From NCBI RefSeq assembly GCF_008033385.1, contig NZ_VOGY01000007.1, positions 1 to 64,000 on the forward strand: DNA of 64,000 nt, read 5' to 3'. The position numbers and the translations under genes are program-made. Source of the DNA: Algibacter pacificus. GTDB lineage: Bacteria; Bacteroidota; Bacteroidia; Flavobacteriales; Flavobacteriaceae. Position 1 is the stretch's first letter, and each line of letters begins with the position of its first letter. The notes under the pieces were generated by a model. It ran no database searches. It was given only the letters and a program-made list of their open reading frames with translations, and was not told the DNA's origin. Positions 44,809-55,531 of the stretch are shown here, piece after piece.

Positions 44809-46155
44809 TTAAGCTACTGCCTTTCTATTTTTACCTGTCTTCATCAAACCATCATAATGTCTATTTAACAAATAAGAGTTTATTTGCTGCATAGTATCTA
44901 TTGCTACCCCTACCATAATTAATAGTGATGTTCCTCCAAAAAATAAAGCCCAACCTTGTTGTACCCCCATAAGTTTAACAATAAATGCTGGAAATATAGC
45001 CAACACTGCTAAAAATATAGAACCAGGTAGAGTGATTTGCGACATTATTTTGTCTAAGTACTCTGAAGTTTCAGATCCCGGACGTATACCAGGAATAAAT
45101 CCACCACTACGTTTTAAATCGTCTGCCATTTTGTTAGTTGGAACCGTAATAGCCGTATAAAAGTATGTAAACACAATTATTAATAAGCCAAAAGTTAGGT
45201 TATACACAAAACCAAACATGTCAGAATAATGTGTTTGCAACCACATTCCAGTAGATGTGTCCTTCAAGAAAGAGGATCCTCCAATTAGACTAGGCACAAA
45301 CATAATAGCTTGAGCAAATATAATAGGCATTACTCCAGATGCGTTAAGTTTTAAAGGAATGTATTGTCTAGAACCAGCTATTGCCGCCTTTTCATAACCA
45401 CCCGTCGCGGTTCTTCTCGCATATTGTACGGCAATTTTTCTAACGCCCATTACTAACATAATAGCTCCAAGAATAATTACAAACCATATTACCAATTCAA
45501 AAAGAATTAACATCACATTGTTACCTTCCAATCTAGTGGCTGCATTTTGCAAAAATGCTTGTGGTAGCCTAGCGATAATACCCACCATAATTAAAAGTGA
45601 AATACCATTACCTATACCTTTATCTGTAATCTTCTCACCTAACCACATAGCGAATATACACCCTGTAACCAAAATACTAACAGATGAAAAATAGAATAAA
45701 GGCCCTTGTCCTAATAAAAACGCTGAATTAGGAATACCTAAAGCAGGTAAACTCGCCAAATAACCTGGTGCTTGAAGCAAACATATTGCTATTGTTAACC
45801 AACGTGTTATTTGGGTAATTTTCTTTTGACCACTAGCACCTTCTTTTTGCAATTTCTGCAAATAAGGAATAGCAATACCCATTAATTGTACAACAATAGA
45901 AGCTGAAATGTAAGGCATAATACCTAAAGCAAATACCGATGCATTAGCAAAAGCACCTCCTGTAAAGGCGTTTAAGATCCCCAATATACCACTATCCGTT
46001 TTATCTGCTAAACCACTTAATTGGGCAGCATCAATTCCAGGTAGTACTACTTGTGCACCAAAACGATAAACTAATAACAGACCTAAAGTTACAATAATTC
46101 TGTTTCTAAGTTCTTCAATTTTCCAAACATTCTTTAATGATTCTATAAATTTCAT
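44809..46155 (-). CDS. secY: Protein translocase channel SecY
   Basis: The 448-aa inner-membrane protein shows ten hydrophobic segments, beginning with the '[20 protein letters not shown]' helix, the plug region '[33 protein letters not shown]', and the conserved cytoplasmic loop 'VQYARR' used by SecA and ribosomes. It forms the Sec channel with SecE and SecG, which are not in this window. It lies after rplO in the spc order. Confidence 0.97.
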   Translation of the reverse strand: MKFIESLKNVWKIEELRNRIIVTLGLLLVYRFGAQVVLPGIDAAQLSGLADKTDSGILGILNAFTGGAFANASVFALGIMPYISASIVVQLMGIAIPYLQKLQKEGASGQKKITQITRWLTIAICLLQAPGYLASLPALGIPNSAFLLGQGPLFYFSSVSILVTGCIFAMWLGEKITDKGIGNGISLLIMVGIIARLPQAFLQNAATRLEGNNVMLILFELVIWFVIILGAIMLVMGVRKIAVQYARRTATGGYEKAAIAGSRQYIPLKLNASGVMPIIFAQAIMFVPSLIGGSSFLKDTSTGMWLQTHYSDMFGFVYNLTFGLLIIVFTYFYTAITVPTNKMADDLKRSGGFIPGIRPGSETSEYLDKIMSQITLPGSIFLAVLAIFPAFIVKLMGVQQGWALFFGGTSLLIMVGVAIDTMQQINSYLLNRHYDGLMKTGKNRKAVA

Positions 46156-46169
46156 ACTAATAACAAGTA

Positions 46170-46622
46170 TTATAAAGTTACAACTTCTCCTCCAGCAGCT
46201 TCAATAGCAGCTTTTGCTGAAGCAGTAAATTTATGAGCAGTTACTTTTAATTTTGATTTTAATTCACCACGTCCTAGTATTTTAACTAAATCATTTTTAC
46301 CTACTAAACCGTTTGTGAATAATGTTGCAAAATCAACTGTATCTTCAATTTTCTTTTCATCAACCAATTGTTGTAATGTATCTAAATTGATACCTTGAAA
46401 TTCAACACGGTTAATATTTGTAAAACCAAATTTAGGAACACGTCTTTGAAGAGGCATTTGACCACCTTCAAAACCTAATTTCTTAGAATAACCAGAACGC
46501 GATTTAGCACCTTTGTGACCACGTGTAGCGGTACCACCTTTACCAGAACCTTGTCCACGACCTATTCTTTTTCCTTGATTTTTTATTGAACCTTCTGCAG
46601 GTTTTAAATTACTTAAATCCAT
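46170..46622 (-). CDS. rplO: 50S ribosomal protein L15
   Basis: The 150-aa protein has the L15 N-terminus MDLSNLKPAEGSIKNQGKR and the Gly/Arg-rich GRGQGSGKGGTATRGHKG that threads into 23S rRNA, then a compact C-terminal domain ending 'AIEAAGGEVVTL'. It lies between rpmD and secY, spaced by 11 and 14 bases. Confidence 0.98.
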   Translation of the reverse strand: MDLSNLKPAEGSIKNQGKRIGRGQGSGKGGTATRGHKGAKSRSGYSKKLGFEGGQMPLQRRVPKFGFTNINRVEFQGINLDTLQQLVDEKKIEDTVDFATLFTNGLVGKNDLVKILGRGELKSKLKVTAHKFTASAKAAIEAAGGEVVTL

Positions 46623-46633
46623 TTTCAGTTATA

Positions 46634-46816
46634 TTATTTTGTTTCTTCAACAGAAACTAAATGTGAAACTTTAGCAACCATACCAAGAATATTTGGTGTA
46701 GCCTCATGCTCTTTTACCTGACCAATCTTTTTAAGACCAAGAGCTTCTAAAGTTCTTTTTTGTCTTAGCGTACGATTGATTGCGCTTTTAACCTTTGTTA
46801 CTTTAATTTTTGCCAT
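46634..46816 (-). CDS. rpmD: 50S ribosomal protein L30
   Basis: The 60-aa protein has the short L30 fold: KIKVTKVKSAINRTLRQKRT, 'LGLKKIGQVKEHEATPNILGMVAKV'. The length is normal for bacteria. It sits between rpsE and rplO, 11 bases from each. Confidence 0.97.
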   Translation of the reverse strand: MAKIKVTKVKSAINRTLRQKRTLEALGLKKIGQVKEHEATPNILGMVAKVSHLVSVEETK

Positions 46817-46827
46817 CTCTGTCGTTA

Positions 46828-47352
46828 TTAAGCGTTAAAAACTTGTTGAAGTGAAATACCTCTATCTTTCGCAATAGCATTCGCATCTCTTAATTGCAAT
46901 AAAGCATCAAAAGTTGCTTTAACTACGTTATGAGGGTTTGAAGAACCTTGAGATTTAGATAATACATCGTGTACACCAACAGCCTCTAATACTGTACGTA
47001 CAGCACCACCAGCAATTACACCTGTACCAGGGGCAGCAGGAATAATGTTTACTCTAGCTCCACCGTATTTACCTTTTTGTTCATGAGGTAAAGTTCCTTT
47101 AATGATAGGAATTCTAACTAGGTTTTTCTTAGCATCTTCAATAGCTTTTGCAATTGCACTAGCTACATCTTTAGACTTCCCTAAACCTTGTCCTACAACA
47201 CCTGCTTCATCACCTACTACAACAATAGCTGAAAAACCAAATGCTCTACCACCTTTAGTTACTTTAGTTACTCTTTGCACACCAACTAAACGATCTTTAA
47301 GATCTAATCCACCTGGCTTTACTAATTCTGCGCTTTTATATTTTTTGAACAT
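46828..47352 (-). CDS. rpsE: 30S ribosomal protein S5
   Basis: The 174-aa protein carries the S5 dsRBD-like domain ([18 protein letters not shown], then [20 protein letters not shown]) and a C-terminal domain with [17 protein letters not shown]. It lines the mRNA entrance and affects decoding fidelity. It starts six bases after the rplR stop. Confidence 0.98.
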   Translation of the reverse strand: MFKKYKSAELVKPGGLDLKDRLVGVQRVTKVTKGGRAFGFSAIVVVGDEAGVVGQGLGKSKDVASAIAKAIEDAKKNLVRIPIIKGTLPHEQKGKYGGARVNIIPAAPGTGVIAGGAVRTVLEAVGVHDVLSKSQGSSNPHNVVKATFDALLQLRDANAIAKDRGISLQQVFNA

Positions 47353-47358
47353 AATTTC

Positions 47359-47715
47359 TTAAAATTTAAGTCCTGCGGCTCTGGCGCCATCAGCTAATGA
47401 TTTAATTCTTCCGTGGTATAAATATCCACCTCTATCAAAAGCAATAGTTTCAACACCTGCCTTTAAAGCTTTTTCTCCTATTGCCTTACCAACTAGTTCA
47501 GCAATTTCAGACTTACTACCTTTTGCAGTACTTATGTCTTTATCTCTAGATGATGATGACGCTACGGTAACCCCTGAAACATCATCGATAACTTGAGCAT
47601 AAATTTCTTTATTACTTCTATAAACAGCCAATCTAGGTCTAGCTTCTGTTCCAGAAACTACCTTGCGAATTCTGTTTTTAATTCTTAGTCTTCTTTCGTT
47701 CTTTGTCAATGCCAT
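47359..47715 (-). CDS. rplR: 50S ribosomal protein L18
   Basis: The 118-aa protein binds 5S rRNA with L5. It has the basic start [38 protein letters not shown] and the closing [20 protein letters not shown]. It lies ten bases after rplF. Confidence 0.98.
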   Translation of the reverse strand: MALTKNERRLRIKNRIRKVVSGTEARPRLAVYRSNKEIYAQVIDDVSGVTVASSSSRDKDISTAKGSKSEIAELVGKAIGEKALKAGVETIAFDRGGYLYHGRIKSLADGARAAGLKF

Positions 47716-47725
47716 AACTAAATTA

Positions 47726-48268
47726 TTATGCTGATTTACCAGCTTTTCTTCTTAATACTTCACCAACAAACTTCACACCTTTACCTTTATAAGGCTCTGG
47801 TGGTCTAAATCCACGAATTTTCGCAGCTACTTGACCAACTAATTGTTTATCGAAAGAAGTTAATTTTATAATTGGGTTTTTTCCTTTTTCAGATACCGTT
47901 TCAACTTTTACTTCAGGAGCTATGTTTAAAACAATATTATGAGAAAATCCTAAAGCAAGATCCAATTTTTGTCCTTGATTAGATGCTCTATAACCAACAC
48001 CTACCAATTCTAATTCTTTAGTCCATCCTTTAGATACACCTTCTACCATGTTGTTCATTAAAGATCTATACAAACCGTGTTTAGCTTTTTGATCCTTAGT
48101 GTCTGATGAACGTGCCACCATTACATTACCGTCTTCTACTTTAATTTCAACAGAGTCGAAATTTTGAGTTAACTCTCCTAATTTTCCTTTTACAGTCACT
48201 ACGTTATCTTTAACGTCTACTGTTACACCTTCTGGAATGGCTACTGGATTATTTCCTATTCTTGACAT
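47726..48268 (-). CDS. rplF: 50S ribosomal protein L6
   Basis: The 180-aa protein has the two repeated L6 domains, starting [19 protein letters not shown] and ending with the 23S-binding '[26 protein letters not shown]'. It sits near the factor-binding site. It lies 18 bases after rpsH. Confidence 0.98.
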   Translation of the reverse strand: MSRIGNNPVAIPEGVTVDVKDNVVTVKGKLGELTQNFDSVEIKVEDGNVMVARSSDTKDQKAKHGLYRSLMNNMVEGVSKGWTKELELVGVGYRASNQGQKLDLALGFSHNIVLNIAPEVKVETVSEKGKNPIIKLTSFDKQLVGQVAAKIRGFRPPEPYKGKGVKFVGEVLRRKAGKSA

Positions 48269-48286
48269 TTCTTTCTGGTTTATAAA

Positions 48287-48685
48287 TTAGTAAACATAAC
48301 ATAAAACTTCCCCACCTACGTTATCTCTCTTAGCTTGTTTACCAGTCATAACTCCGTGAGAAGTTGAAACAATAGCAATACCAAGTCCGTTTAAGATTCT
48401 AGGTAAATCATTAGCACCAGCATACTTTCGTAAACCTGGTGTACTAATACGTTGAAGTTTTTTTATTACTGGTTCTTTTGTTTCTTTATTGTATTTAAGG
48501 GCTATTTTAATAGAACCTTGTACAGTAGAATCATCAAACTTGTAACTTAAAATATATCCTTGTTCGAATAATATTTTAGTAATGTCTTTTTTTAAATTAG
48601 ATGCTGGAATCTCTACCACTCTGTGGTTAGCACGAACCGCATTTCTAATTCTTGTCAAATAATCCGCAATTGGATCTGAGTACAT
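48287..48685 (-). CDS. rpsH: 30S ribosomal protein S8
   Basis: The 132-aa protein starts 'YSDPIADYLTRIRNAVRANH' and ends with the S8 signature STSHGVMTGKQAKRDNVGGE. S8 is a primary 16S binder and in E. coli the repressor of the spc operon. The 70-base gap upstream holds a hairpin that could be its regulatory target (inference). Confidence 0.98.
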   Translation of the reverse strand: MYSDPIADYLTRIRNAVRANHRVVEIPASNLKKDITKILFEQGYILSYKFDDSTVQGSIKIALKYNKETKEPVIKKLQRISTPGLRKYAGANDLPRILNGLGIAIVSTSHGVMTGKQAKRDNVGGEVLCYVY

Positions 48686-48700
48686 AATGAATTGATTTTG

Positions 48701-48739
48701 TGATTTCGGTTTTCAACGTTGGCGTTGAACCTAAAATCT
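48701..48739 (-). other. Hairpin between rpsN and rpsH, possible regulatory site
   Basis: Leftward RNA can pair TTCAACG with CGTTGAA around a four-base loop, extended by AGG/ACC and GATTT/AAATC pairing. It has no T-run and ends 16 bases before the rpsH ATG, so control of translation (for example by S8) is more likely than termination. Role inferred. Confidence 0.4.
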
Positions 48740-48755
48740 GATTATTTAAATAATA

Positions 48756-49025
48756 TTACCAACTAGCTTTTCTTACACCAGGGATAAGACCTTGATTGGC
48801 CATTTCTCTGAATGTTACACGTGAAATCCCAAAAGTTCTCATGTATCCTTTTGGCCTTCCTGTTAATTTACATCTATTATGCTGACGAATAGGTGATGCA
48901 TTTTTAGGTAACTTTTGTAATGCTTCATAATCTCCAGCTTCTTTTAAAGCTTTACGTTTCTCAGCATATTTAGCTACTGTTTTTGATCTTTTTACCTCAC
49001 GGGCTTTCATTGATTCTTTAGCCAT
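48756..49025 (-). CDS. rpsN: 30S ribosomal protein S14, zinc-free type
   Basis: The 89-aa protein has the longer C-minus S14 form: [20 protein letters not shown] and a C-terminal '[19 protein letters not shown]' with a single cysteine instead of the two CxxC knuckles of the 61-aa zinc form. It assembles the 30S head. It starts three bases after the rplE stop. Confidence 0.98.
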   Translation of the reverse strand: MAKESMKAREVKRSKTVAKYAEKRKALKEAGDYEALQKLPKNASPIRQHNRCKLTGRPKGYMRTFGISRVTFREMANQGLIPGVRKASW

Positions 49026-49028
49026 ATC

Positions 49029-49580
49029 TTAGTTCTTTTGAAAAGGTAATCCTAATTCGGTTAATAATGATTTTGCTTCTTTATCAGTATCGGCAGTCGT
49101 AACAAATGTAATATCCATTCCTGAGATTTTGTTTACCTTATCGATATTAATCTCTGGAAAAATAATTTGTTCTGTAATTCCCAAGTTGTAATTACCACGT
49201 CCGTCGAATCCTGTAGCTTTAATTCCGTTAAAATCTCTAACACGTGGAAGTGCTGAAGTTACTAAACGATCTAAAAACTCATACATACGTTCTCCTCGCA
49301 AAGTTACTTTTGCCCCAATAGGCATCCCTTTACGTAATTTAAACGTGGCAACATCTTTTTTAGATAACGTTGCAATAGCTTTTTGTCCAGATATAGATGC
49401 TAATTCTTCTACTGCGTAGTCAATTAACTTTTTGTCTGCAACAGCAGCCCCAACACCTTTAGATATTACTATCTTGGTAAGTTTAGGAACTTGCATTACA
49501 TTTTTATATCCAAATTCGTCTGTAAGAGCTGCAATTACTTTGCTTTTATACTCTTCTTTAAGTCTAGGTGAATATGCCAT
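49029..49580 (-). CDS. rplE: 50S ribosomal protein L5
   Basis: The 183-aa protein binds 5S rRNA and contacts P-site tRNA and the 30S head. It has [21 protein letters not shown], then [24 protein letters not shown] and the closing [17 protein letters not shown]. It begins two bases after the rplX stop. Confidence 0.98.
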   Translation of the reverse strand: MAYSPRLKEEYKSKVIAALTDEFGYKNVMQVPKLTKIVISKGVGAAVADKKLIDYAVEELASISGQKAIATLSKKDVATFKLRKGMPIGAKVTLRGERMYEFLDRLVTSALPRVRDFNGIKATGFDGRGNYNLGITEQIIFPEINIDKVNKISGMDITFVTTADTDKEAKSLLTELGLPFQKN

Positions 49581-49582
49581 AA

Positions 49583-49894
49583 CTATATTACTTCATTAGA
49601 TTTTAATGAAAATCTTACTTTTTTATCTCCTTCAACTCGGTATCCAACTCTAGTTGCTTCTCCTTTTGAGGTTAGCAAAGATAAGTTAGAAATATGAATT
49701 GCGGCCTCTTTTTCTACGATTCCTCCTTGTGGGTTTTGTGCACTTGGTTTAGTATGTTTCTTAACCAGGTTAACACCCTCAACAATCGCTTTGTTCTTTT
49801 CTATCAATACTTTTTGAACTGTACCTTCAGATCCTTTATGATCTCCAGCAATAACTCTCACAGTATCTCCAGTTTTTATTTTAAGCTTTCCCAT
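49583..49894 (-). CDS. rplX: 50S ribosomal protein L24
   Basis: The 103-aa assembly-initiator protein has an N-terminal KOW motif ([20 protein letters not shown]) and [19 protein letters not shown]. It lies 16 bases after rplN in the usual L14-L24-L5 order. Confidence 0.98.
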   Translation of the reverse strand: MGKLKIKTGDTVRVIAGDHKGSEGTVQKVLIEKNKAIVEGVNLVKKHTKPSAQNPQGGIVEKEAAIHISNLSLLTSKGEATRVGYRVEGDKKVRFSLKSNEVI

Positions 49895-49910
49895 CTTAAT
49901 ATTTTCTGTA

Positions 49911-50279
49911 TTAAAGCACCTCTGGTGCTAATGATACAATCTTCATGAATGATTTATCACGAAGCTCTCTAGCAACAGGACCAAAAACACGCGTTCCTCT
50001 CATCTCACCCGTTGGGTTTAACAAAACACAAGCGTTATCATCGAATCTAATATAAGATCCATCTGGTCTTCTTACTTCCTTCTTTGTACGTACAACTACT
50101 GCCGTAGAGACAGCTTTTTTCTTAATGTTTCCATTAGGCGTTGCATCTTTAACAGAAACAACTATTTTGTCTCCAACAGAAGCATATCTTCTTTTAGTAC
50201 CTCCTAATACACGGATAACCAAAACTTCTTTTGCTCCAGTATTGTCTGCTACTTTTATTCTTGATTCTTGCTGTAACAT
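49911..50279 (-). CDS. rplN: 50S ribosomal protein L14
   Basis: The 122-aa protein starts [20 protein letters not shown], the conserved L14 opening, and carries the [18 protein letters not shown] segment. It forms an intersubunit bridge. It starts two bases after the rpsQ stop, typical of this tightly packed operon. Confidence 0.98.
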   Translation of the reverse strand: MLQQESRIKVADNTGAKEVLVIRVLGGTKRRYASVGDKIVVSVKDATPNGNIKKKAVSTAVVVRTKKEVRRPDGSYIRFDDNACVLLNPTGEMRGTRVFGPVARELRDKSFMKIVSLAPEVL

Positions 50280-50281
50280 AA

Positions 50282-50539
50282 TTATTTAGCTCTTTCTAGG
50301 ATTTCTACTAATCTCCAGCATTTAGATTTAGATAAAGGTCGTGTTTCCATGATCTTAACTGTATCTCCAATGTTGCAGTCATTTGTTTCGTCGTGTGCTA
50401 CGTACTTTTTCGTTTTTAAAACGAATTTTCCATACATAGGATGTTTTACTTTTTTAACCTCTGCAACAACAATTGATTTTTGCATTTTGTTACTAGTAAC
50501 AACTCCTATACGTTCTTTTCTTAAATTTCTTGTTTCCAT
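50282..50539 (-). CDS. rpsQ: 30S ribosomal protein S17
   Basis: The 85-aa OB-fold protein binds 16S rRNA early in assembly. It shows [38 protein letters not shown] and '[23 protein letters not shown]', the S17 pattern. It lies 13 bases after rpmC. Confidence 0.98.
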   Translation of the reverse strand: METRNLRKERIGVVTSNKMQKSIVVAEVKKVKHPMYGKFVLKTKKYVAHDETNDCNIGDTVKIMETRPLSKSKCWRLVEILERAK

Positions 50540-50552
50540 CTTTTCGGCAGAA

Positions 50553-50744
50553 TTATTGTAATTCTCTTTTAGTTAATTCGGTCGCAATTCTAGCAACTGT
50601 TCGTCTCACCGAACGTAATTGAATTGGATTTTCTAAAGGAGATATTGCATGAGCCAATTTTAGGTCTGAATAACTCTTTTTTGTTTCACTAAGTTTCTCT
50701 TGTAACTCAGCTACAGATAATTCTTTAATTTCTGATTGTTTCAT
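50553..50744 (-). CDS. rpmC: 50S ribosomal protein L29
   Basis: The 63-aa two-helix protein starts [20 protein letters not shown] and ends '[19 protein letters not shown]'. It lies near the tunnel exit next to L23, where nascent-chain factors dock. It is placed between rplP and rpsQ as usual. Confidence 0.97.
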   Translation of the reverse strand: MKQSEIKELSVAELQEKLSETKKSYSDLKLAHAISPLENPIQLRSVRRTVARIATELTKRELQ

Positions 50745-50757
50745 AATATCAAATAAA

Positions 50758-51177
50758 TTATGCTTCGTAATCTCTAGCGATTAAAAACTTAGTTTTTACA
50801 GGTAATTTTTGTGCTGCTAAACGTAAAGCTTCTTTTGCAACGTCTAAAGGCACACCACCTATTTCAAATAATACACGTCCTGGTCTACAAACGGCTACCC
50901 AATACTCTACGGCACCTTTACCTTTACCCATACGTACCTCAAGAGGCTTTTTTGTGATAGGCTTATCTGGAAATATCTTTATCCAAAGCTGCCCTTCTCT
51001 TTTCATGTAACGAGTGGCGGCGATACGTGCTGCTTCAATTTGACGAGACGTTATAAAAGTTGCGTCTAATGCTTTTATCCCAAAAGTTCCACTTGAAAGT
51101 TGATGCCCTCTTGTGGCATTACCTTTCATACGTCCCTTTTGCTGTTTACGAAATTTTGTTCTTTTAGGCTGTAACAT
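50758..51177 (-). CDS. rplP: 50S ribosomal protein L16
   Basis: The 139-aa protein starts [20 protein letters not shown] and has [20 protein letters not shown], the L16 signature near the A site. It lies 21 bases after rpsC. Confidence 0.98.
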   Translation of the reverse strand: MLQPKRTKFRKQQKGRMKGNATRGHQLSSGTFGIKALDATFITSRQIEAARIAATRYMKREGQLWIKIFPDKPITKKPLEVRMGKGKGAVEYWVAVCRPGRVLFEIGGVPLDVAKEALRLAAQKLPVKTKFLIARDYEA

Positions 51178-51198
51178 TTTTCTTTAATTTATAAAAAA

Positions 51199-51927
51199 TT
51201 ACTTTCTACGACGTGGTTTGTTGTCTCTGTTTCCGCCACGTCCTCCGGCTCCACCTTTTCCTTGCTTCTTAGATAATCCAACAAGCGGAGAAAGTTCTCT
51301 TTTACCATATACTTCACCTTTCATGATCCATACTTTTACACCCAGTCTACCATAGGTAGTGTGTGCCTCAACTAAAGCATAGTCAATATCGGCTCTAAAG
51401 GTTGATAAAGGAATACGTCCTTCTTTGTAGTGTTCAGATCGCGCCATTTCAGCACCATTTAAACGTCCACTAATTTGGATTTTAATTCCTTCTGCATTCA
51501 TACGCATTGTAGCAGCAATAGCCATCTTAATTGCACGTCTATATGAAATTCTATTTTCAATTTGACGAGCGATACTTGATCCTACTAAAAACGCATCAAG
51601 TTCAGGTCTTTTAATTTCAAAAATATTAATCTGAACTTCTTTTTCAGTAATTTTCTTAAGCTCTTCTTTTAACTTGTCTACCTCTTGTCCACCTTTTCCG
51701 ATAATAATACCAGGTCTAGCAGTAGTGATAGTAACGGTTACAAGTTTAAGAGTTCTTTCGATAATTACTCTACTTACACTAGCTTTAGATAAACGCGCGT
51801 GAACGTATTTTCTAATTTTATCGTCTTCGGCAAGCTTATCTCCATAATCATTACCTCCGTACCAGTTAGATTCCCATCCTCTGATAATACCTAAGCGATT
51901 TCCGATTGGATTTGTTTTTTGTCCCAT
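51199..51927 (-). CDS. rpsC: 30S ribosomal protein S3
   Basis: The 242-aa protein forms part of the mRNA entry helicase. It has the N-terminal [20 protein letters not shown], a KH domain with [20 protein letters not shown], and the C-terminal [21 protein letters not shown]. It ends in a Gly/Arg/Lys-rich tail ([20 protein letters not shown]). It lies nine bases after rplV. Confidence 0.98.
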   Translation of the reverse strand: MGQKTNPIGNRLGIIRGWESNWYGGNDYGDKLAEDDKIRKYVHARLSKASVSRVIIERTLKLVTVTITTARPGIIIGKGGQEVDKLKEELKKITEKEVQINIFEIKRPELDAFLVGSSIARQIENRISYRRAIKMAIAATMRMNAEGIKIQISGRLNGAEMARSEHYKEGRIPLSTFRADIDYALVEAHTTYGRLGVKVWIMKGEVYGKRELSPLVGLSKKQGKGGAGGRGGNRDNKPRRRK

Positions 51928-51936
51928 ACTTCTATC

Positions 51937-52344
51937 TTAGCTTTGTGTGTTATTTTTTGCTCCTACTACGATGGTAACGTGGTTTGAGCGTTTTCTAATT
52001 CTGTGTGCACGACCTTGAGGTGCTGGACGCAATCTTTTTAACATAGACCCACCATCAACTCTAATTTCTTGAACAATTAATCCAGCCTCCTCGATGTTAG
52101 CATCTTCGTTTTTAGCTTGCCAGTTTGCTATTGCAGACAGTAACAATTTTTCTAAACGACCAGAAGCTTCCTTTTGGTTGAATTTTAATATATTCAGTGC
52201 ATGTTCTACCTTTTCGCCTCTTACTAAATCAGCTACTAAGCGCATTTTTCTCGGTGATGTAGGACAGTTATTAAGTTTAGCAAAAGCAACGTGTTTTTTT
52301 GCTTCCTTAATAGCGTCTGCCATTTGTTTTTTACGACTTCCCAT
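51937..52344 (-). CDS. rplV: 50S ribosomal protein L22
   Basis: The 135-aa protein binds several 23S domains and its beta-hairpin lines the exit tunnel. Features are '[21 protein letters not shown]', [20 protein letters not shown] and the hairpin '[21 protein letters not shown]'. It lies six bases after rpsS. Confidence 0.98.
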   Translation of the reverse strand: MGSRKKQMADAIKEAKKHVAFAKLNNCPTSPRKMRLVADLVRGEKVEHALNILKFNQKEASGRLEKLLLSAIANWQAKNEDANIEEAGLIVQEIRVDGGSMLKRLRPAPQGRAHRIRKRSNHVTIVVGAKNNTQS

Positions 52345-52350
52345 AGCTTA

Positions 52351-52629
52351 CTACTTTTTACCTTTATTTTTAGCACCTGCATGTCCACGGAATGAACGTG
52401 TTGGTGAAAATTCTCCTAATTTATGACCTACCATGTTTTCAGTAACGTATACTGGAACAAATTGACGGCCATTGTGTACTGCAATTGTTTGTCCAACGAA
52501 ATCTGGAGTAATCATAGAGGCTCTAGACCATGTTTTGATTACTGTTTTTTTGTTAGATTCAACATTCGCAGCTACTTTCTTTTCTAATTTATAATGAACG
52601 TAAGGTCCTTTTTTTAGTGATCTTGCCAT
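52351..52629 (-). CDS. rpsS: 30S ribosomal protein S19
   Basis: The 92-aa head protein starts [19 protein letters not shown] and carries [20 protein letters not shown] and '[18 protein letters not shown]', the S19 signature. It forms a complex with S13. It starts three bases after the rplB stop. Confidence 0.98.
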   Translation of the reverse strand: MARSLKKGPYVHYKLEKKVAANVESNKKTVIKTWSRASMITPDFVGQTIAVHNGRQFVPVYVTENMVGHKLGEFSPTRSFRGHAGAKNKGKK

Positions 52630-52632
52630 GTC

Positions 52633-53460
52633 TTATTTCTTTCTACGTTCTACAATATATTTATTACTTGCTTTAGTTTTAGAACGGGTTCTGTAACCTT
52701 TAGCTGGTATACCGTTTCTAGAACGAGGATGTCCACCTGCAGACTTACCTTCTCCACCACCCATTGGGTGATCAACTGGATTCATCACTACTGGTCTCGT
52801 ACGTGGTCTTCTACCTAACCATCTTGTTCTACCTGCTTTACCACCTACTAATAATTGGTGATCTGAATTAGATACAACACCGATAGTTGCCATACAGTTA
52901 GCAAGAATTAATCTTGTTTCACCAGAAGGTAATTTTACCGTAGCAAACTTACCATCTCTTGCCATTAATTGAGCAAAAGCTCCAGCACTACGTGCCATAA
53001 CAGCACCTTGCCCTGGACGTAACTCTATACAAGAAATAATAGTTCCTAATGGAATTTCACTTAAAGGCATTGTATTTCCAATTTCTGGAGCAACTCCTTC
53101 TTTTCCAGATACTACATTTTGCCCAACTTGAAGTCCATTTTGTGCAATAATATATCTTTTTTCGCCATCTTGATAATTCAATAATGCAATAAAAGCTGTT
53201 CTGTTTGGATCGTATTGAATTGAGGCAACTTCACCAGGAATCCCAGCTTTGTCTCTTTTAAAATCGATAATACGATACTTTCTTTTATGACCACCACCAA
53301 TGTAGCGCATAGTCATTTTTCCTTCACTGTTTCTACCACCAGATCTTTTGTTCGGAACGAGTAAACTCTTTTCCGGCTTATCAGTAGTAATGGCATCATA
53401 TCCATTTACTACTCTAAATCGCTGTCCTGGGGTGATTGGTTTTAATTTTCTTACTGACAT
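52633..53460 (-). CDS. rplB: 50S ribosomal protein L2
   Basis: The 275-aa protein is needed for subunit joining and peptidyl transfer. It shows [19 protein letters not shown], the central SH3/OB region, and the conserved '[20 protein letters not shown]' with its essential histidine. It lies ten bases after rplW. Confidence 0.98.
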   Translation of the reverse strand: MSVRKLKPITPGQRFRVVNGYDAITTDKPEKSLLVPNKRSGGRNSEGKMTMRYIGGGHKRKYRIIDFKRDKAGIPGEVASIQYDPNRTAFIALLNYQDGEKRYIIAQNGLQVGQNVVSGKEGVAPEIGNTMPLSEIPLGTIISCIELRPGQGAVMARSAGAFAQLMARDGKFATVKLPSGETRLILANCMATIGVVSNSDHQLLVGGKAGRTRWLGRRPRTRPVVMNPVDHPMGGGEGKSAGGHPRSRNGIPAKGYRTRSKTKASNKYIVERRKK

Positions 53461-53470
53461 CTGTCTTTAA

Positions 53471-53761
53471 TTACATGTTACTGTATAAATCAATCATTTC
53501 ACCTTCCGCCAGTTGTACAATTGCTTTTTTAACAGCATTTGTTTTACCATGTTGAATACCAGTTTTTGTAAACTTAGTACTTCTATCTGGACGGACATTT
53601 ATAGTACGAACTTTTTCAACAGAAACACCATAAGCAGCTTCCACCGCTTTTTTGATTTCTACCTTGTTCGCCTTAGTCTTCACTGCGAAAGTATAGCAGT
53701 TTCTTAACTCGCTATTAGCTGTCGCTTTTTCTGTGATTATAGGTTTAATTAAGATACTCAT
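53471..53761 (-). CDS. rplW: 50S ribosomal protein L23
   Basis: The 96-aa protein lies at the tunnel exit and docks trigger factor and SRP. Features are 'ILIKPIITEKATANSE', YTFAVKTKANKVEIKKAVE and VRTINVRPDRSTKFTKTG. It lies five bases after rplD. Confidence 0.98.
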   Translation of the reverse strand: MSILIKPIITEKATANSELRNCYTFAVKTKANKVEIKKAVEAAYGVSVEKVRTINVRPDRSTKFTKTGIQHGKTNAVKKAIVQLAEGEMIDLYSNM

Positions 53762-53766
53762 TATTT

Positions 53767-54396
53767 CTATTTACTTAAGTTTGTTTCAATTCCTTCTAAA
53801 GCGCCTTCTAAAAGAACCACTTGATTTGCATTCAAAATCTTGTAAGTACTAATTTCTGAAGAAGTTATCACCTCAGAACTTTTTAAATTACGTGAAGACA
53901 AATAAATATTCTTATTCGTATCACCCATTACAAACAATGATTTTTTGTTCTCTAAATCTAAGGCTTTCAATACTGCAGTAAAGTTTTTTGTTTTTGGAGA
54001 CTCAAAAGTAAAATCTTCTAAAACAACAATTGATTTCTCATTTGCTTTAATACTTAGTGCTGATTTACGAGCTAAACGCTTAAGGTTTTTATTAAGTTTA
54101 AAACTGTAGTTTCTAGGTCTTGGACCGAACATACGACCACCACCTTTAAATACACCAGACTTAATAGAACCTGCACGAGCTGTACCTGTACCTTTTTGTT
54201 TTTTAATCTTACGTGTAGATCCGGAAATCTCAGCTCTTTCTTTCGATTTGTGAGTTCCTTGACGTTGGTTTGCTAAATATTGTTTAACATCCAAATATAC
54301 CGCGTGATCATTAGGCTTAATAGCAAACACATCTTTAGAAAGGTCTGCCTTTCTACCTGTGTCTTTTCCGTTTATATCTAAAACTGCTACTTTCAT
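53767..54396 (-). CDS. rplD: 50S ribosomal protein L4
   Basis: The 209-aa protein extends a loop into the exit tunnel; in E. coli it represses the S10 operon by binding its leader. Features are 'QGTHKSKERAEISGSTRKIK', KQKGTGTARAGSIKSGVFKG and the 'GGRMFGPRPRNYSFKLNK' loop. Its ATG overlaps the rplC stop (TAATG). Confidence 0.98.
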   Translation of the reverse strand: MKVAVLDINGKDTGRKADLSKDVFAIKPNDHAVYLDVKQYLANQRQGTHKSKERAEISGSTRKIKKQKGTGTARAGSIKSGVFKGGGRMFGPRPRNYSFKLNKNLKRLARKSALSIKANEKSIVVLEDFTFESPKTKNFTAVLKALDLENKKSLFVMGDTNKNIYLSSRNLKSSEVITSSEISTYKILNANQVVLLEGALEGIETNLSK

Positions 54397-55013
54397 TATT
54401 TTCTAATAATTACATAAGCGTTTTTATGGCCAGGAACACATCCTTTTACCACAAGTAAGTTCTTTTCAGCAACTACTTTTAAAACTCTTAAATTTTGAAC
54501 TTTAACTGTGTCTCCACCCATTCTACCTGCCATTTTCATGCCTTTAAAAACACGAGCAGGGTAAGATGCAGCTCCAATAGATCCTGGCGCACGTAAACGG
54601 TTATGTTGACCGTGAGTAGCTTGACCTACACCACCGAAACCATGACGTTTTACAACACCTTGAAATCCTTTACCTTTTGATGTTCCTGCAACATCCACAA
54701 ATTCGCCTTCAGCGAAATGATCTACAGTAATGGCATCACCTAATTTGTACTCCTCATCAAAACCTTTGAATTCAACAACTTTGCGTTTTACAGAAGTACC
54801 CGCTTTTTTAGCATGACCTAAGTCTGCTTTGGTAGCGCTTTTTTCTGTCGCGTCATCGAAACCAAGTTGAATAGCTTTATAGCCGTCAACCTCTTCAGTT
54901 CTGACTTGGGTAACGATACATGGTCCAGCTTCGATTACTGTACAAGGAATATTTTTCCCGTTTTCATCGAAAATGCTGGTCATACCGATTTTCTTTCCAA
55001 TTAACCCAGACAT
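54396..55013 (-). CDS. rplC: 50S ribosomal protein L3
   Basis: The 205-aa assembly-initiator protein starts [20 protein letters not shown] and has '[20 protein letters not shown]' and '[20 protein letters not shown]', the L3 finger near the peptidyl-transferase centre. It heads the S10-spc cluster here because rpsJ is in the str unit. A roughly 150-base structured leader precedes it. Confidence 0.98.
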   Translation of the reverse strand: MSGLIGKKIGMTSIFDENGKNIPCTVIEAGPCIVTQVRTEEVDGYKAIQLGFDDATEKSATKADLGHAKKAGTSVKRKVVEFKGFDEEYKLGDAITVDHFAEGEFVDVAGTSKGKGFQGVVKRHGFGGVGQATHGQHNRLRAPGSIGAASYPARVFKGMKMAGRMGGDTVKVQNLRVLKVVAEKNLLVVKGCVPGHKNAYVIIRK

Positions 55014-55162
55014 ATTTAATTATTTATTAATGATTTACTATTTATTAAAAACATTTAAGGCTGAAAATACCTTTCAGCCTTGAAGTGTATTTTTACCGTT
55101 TTTCCCGCAACCGCATTGGTGGGACATGTAAATATGTAGTAATCTCTACATATTTTGGAGTG
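55014..55162 (-). promoter_or_regulatory. Structured leader of the rplC operon
   Basis: The untranslated leader has two clear hairpins: an 8-bp stem (ATATGTAG and complement, 55132-55153) near the 5' end and a 10-bp stem (AAGGCTGAAA and complement, 55057-55082) near the gene. Between them lies a GC-rich stretch unlike its AT-rich surroundings, able to pair CCC with GGG. Neither hairpin has a T-run. Autoregulation by a ribosomal protein such as L4 is a plausible role, inferred from other bacteria. Confidence 0.5.
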
Positions 55163-55170
55163 CAAATGTA
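55163..55170 (-). promoter_or_regulatory. -7 box of the rplC operon
   Basis: TACATTTG on the minus strand matches TAnnTTTG and is the same octamer as in the rpsL promoter. The -33 region reads TTT rather than TTG. Transcription would start near 55157. Confidence 0.55.
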
Positions 55171-55530
55171 GTTATTTATTTTGGTTTAAAAAAATGATTT
55201 TTAATTATTTCAGTATAAAATCTTTACAACCATATATTTAACACATCTTAACCTCACTTTTAACGTTACAAAAACCTTATACTCTCTAATAAACCAGCAA
55301 AAAACCTCGTTAATTTTTTGCTAACTATAAAAAAGATTTACACCATTTAAATGATTAGATTCAAAACCAAAACGTATAATAAAATGGACAATTAATCATG
55401 AAATCACTTTTTTACAGCCCTTTATTTTAGTTGAAACCCATTACTTAAGTCGAATTAAAAATAGAAACAACTTACTTTACCGAAAAAAAACTGAAATATC
55501 ACGACACAACCTGAATCCCTATAAAACAAA
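55171..55530. other. Gene-free stretch between rpsJ terminator and rplC promoter
   Basis: Very AT-rich; I see no coding frame, RNA gene or repeat on either strand. It separates two transcription units that are continuous in many other bacteria. Confidence 0.6.
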
Positions 55531-55531
55531 A

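Noticed and set aside
55171-55530. Hidden gene between rpsJ and rplC
   Set aside because: Only very short frames with no coding character are present.
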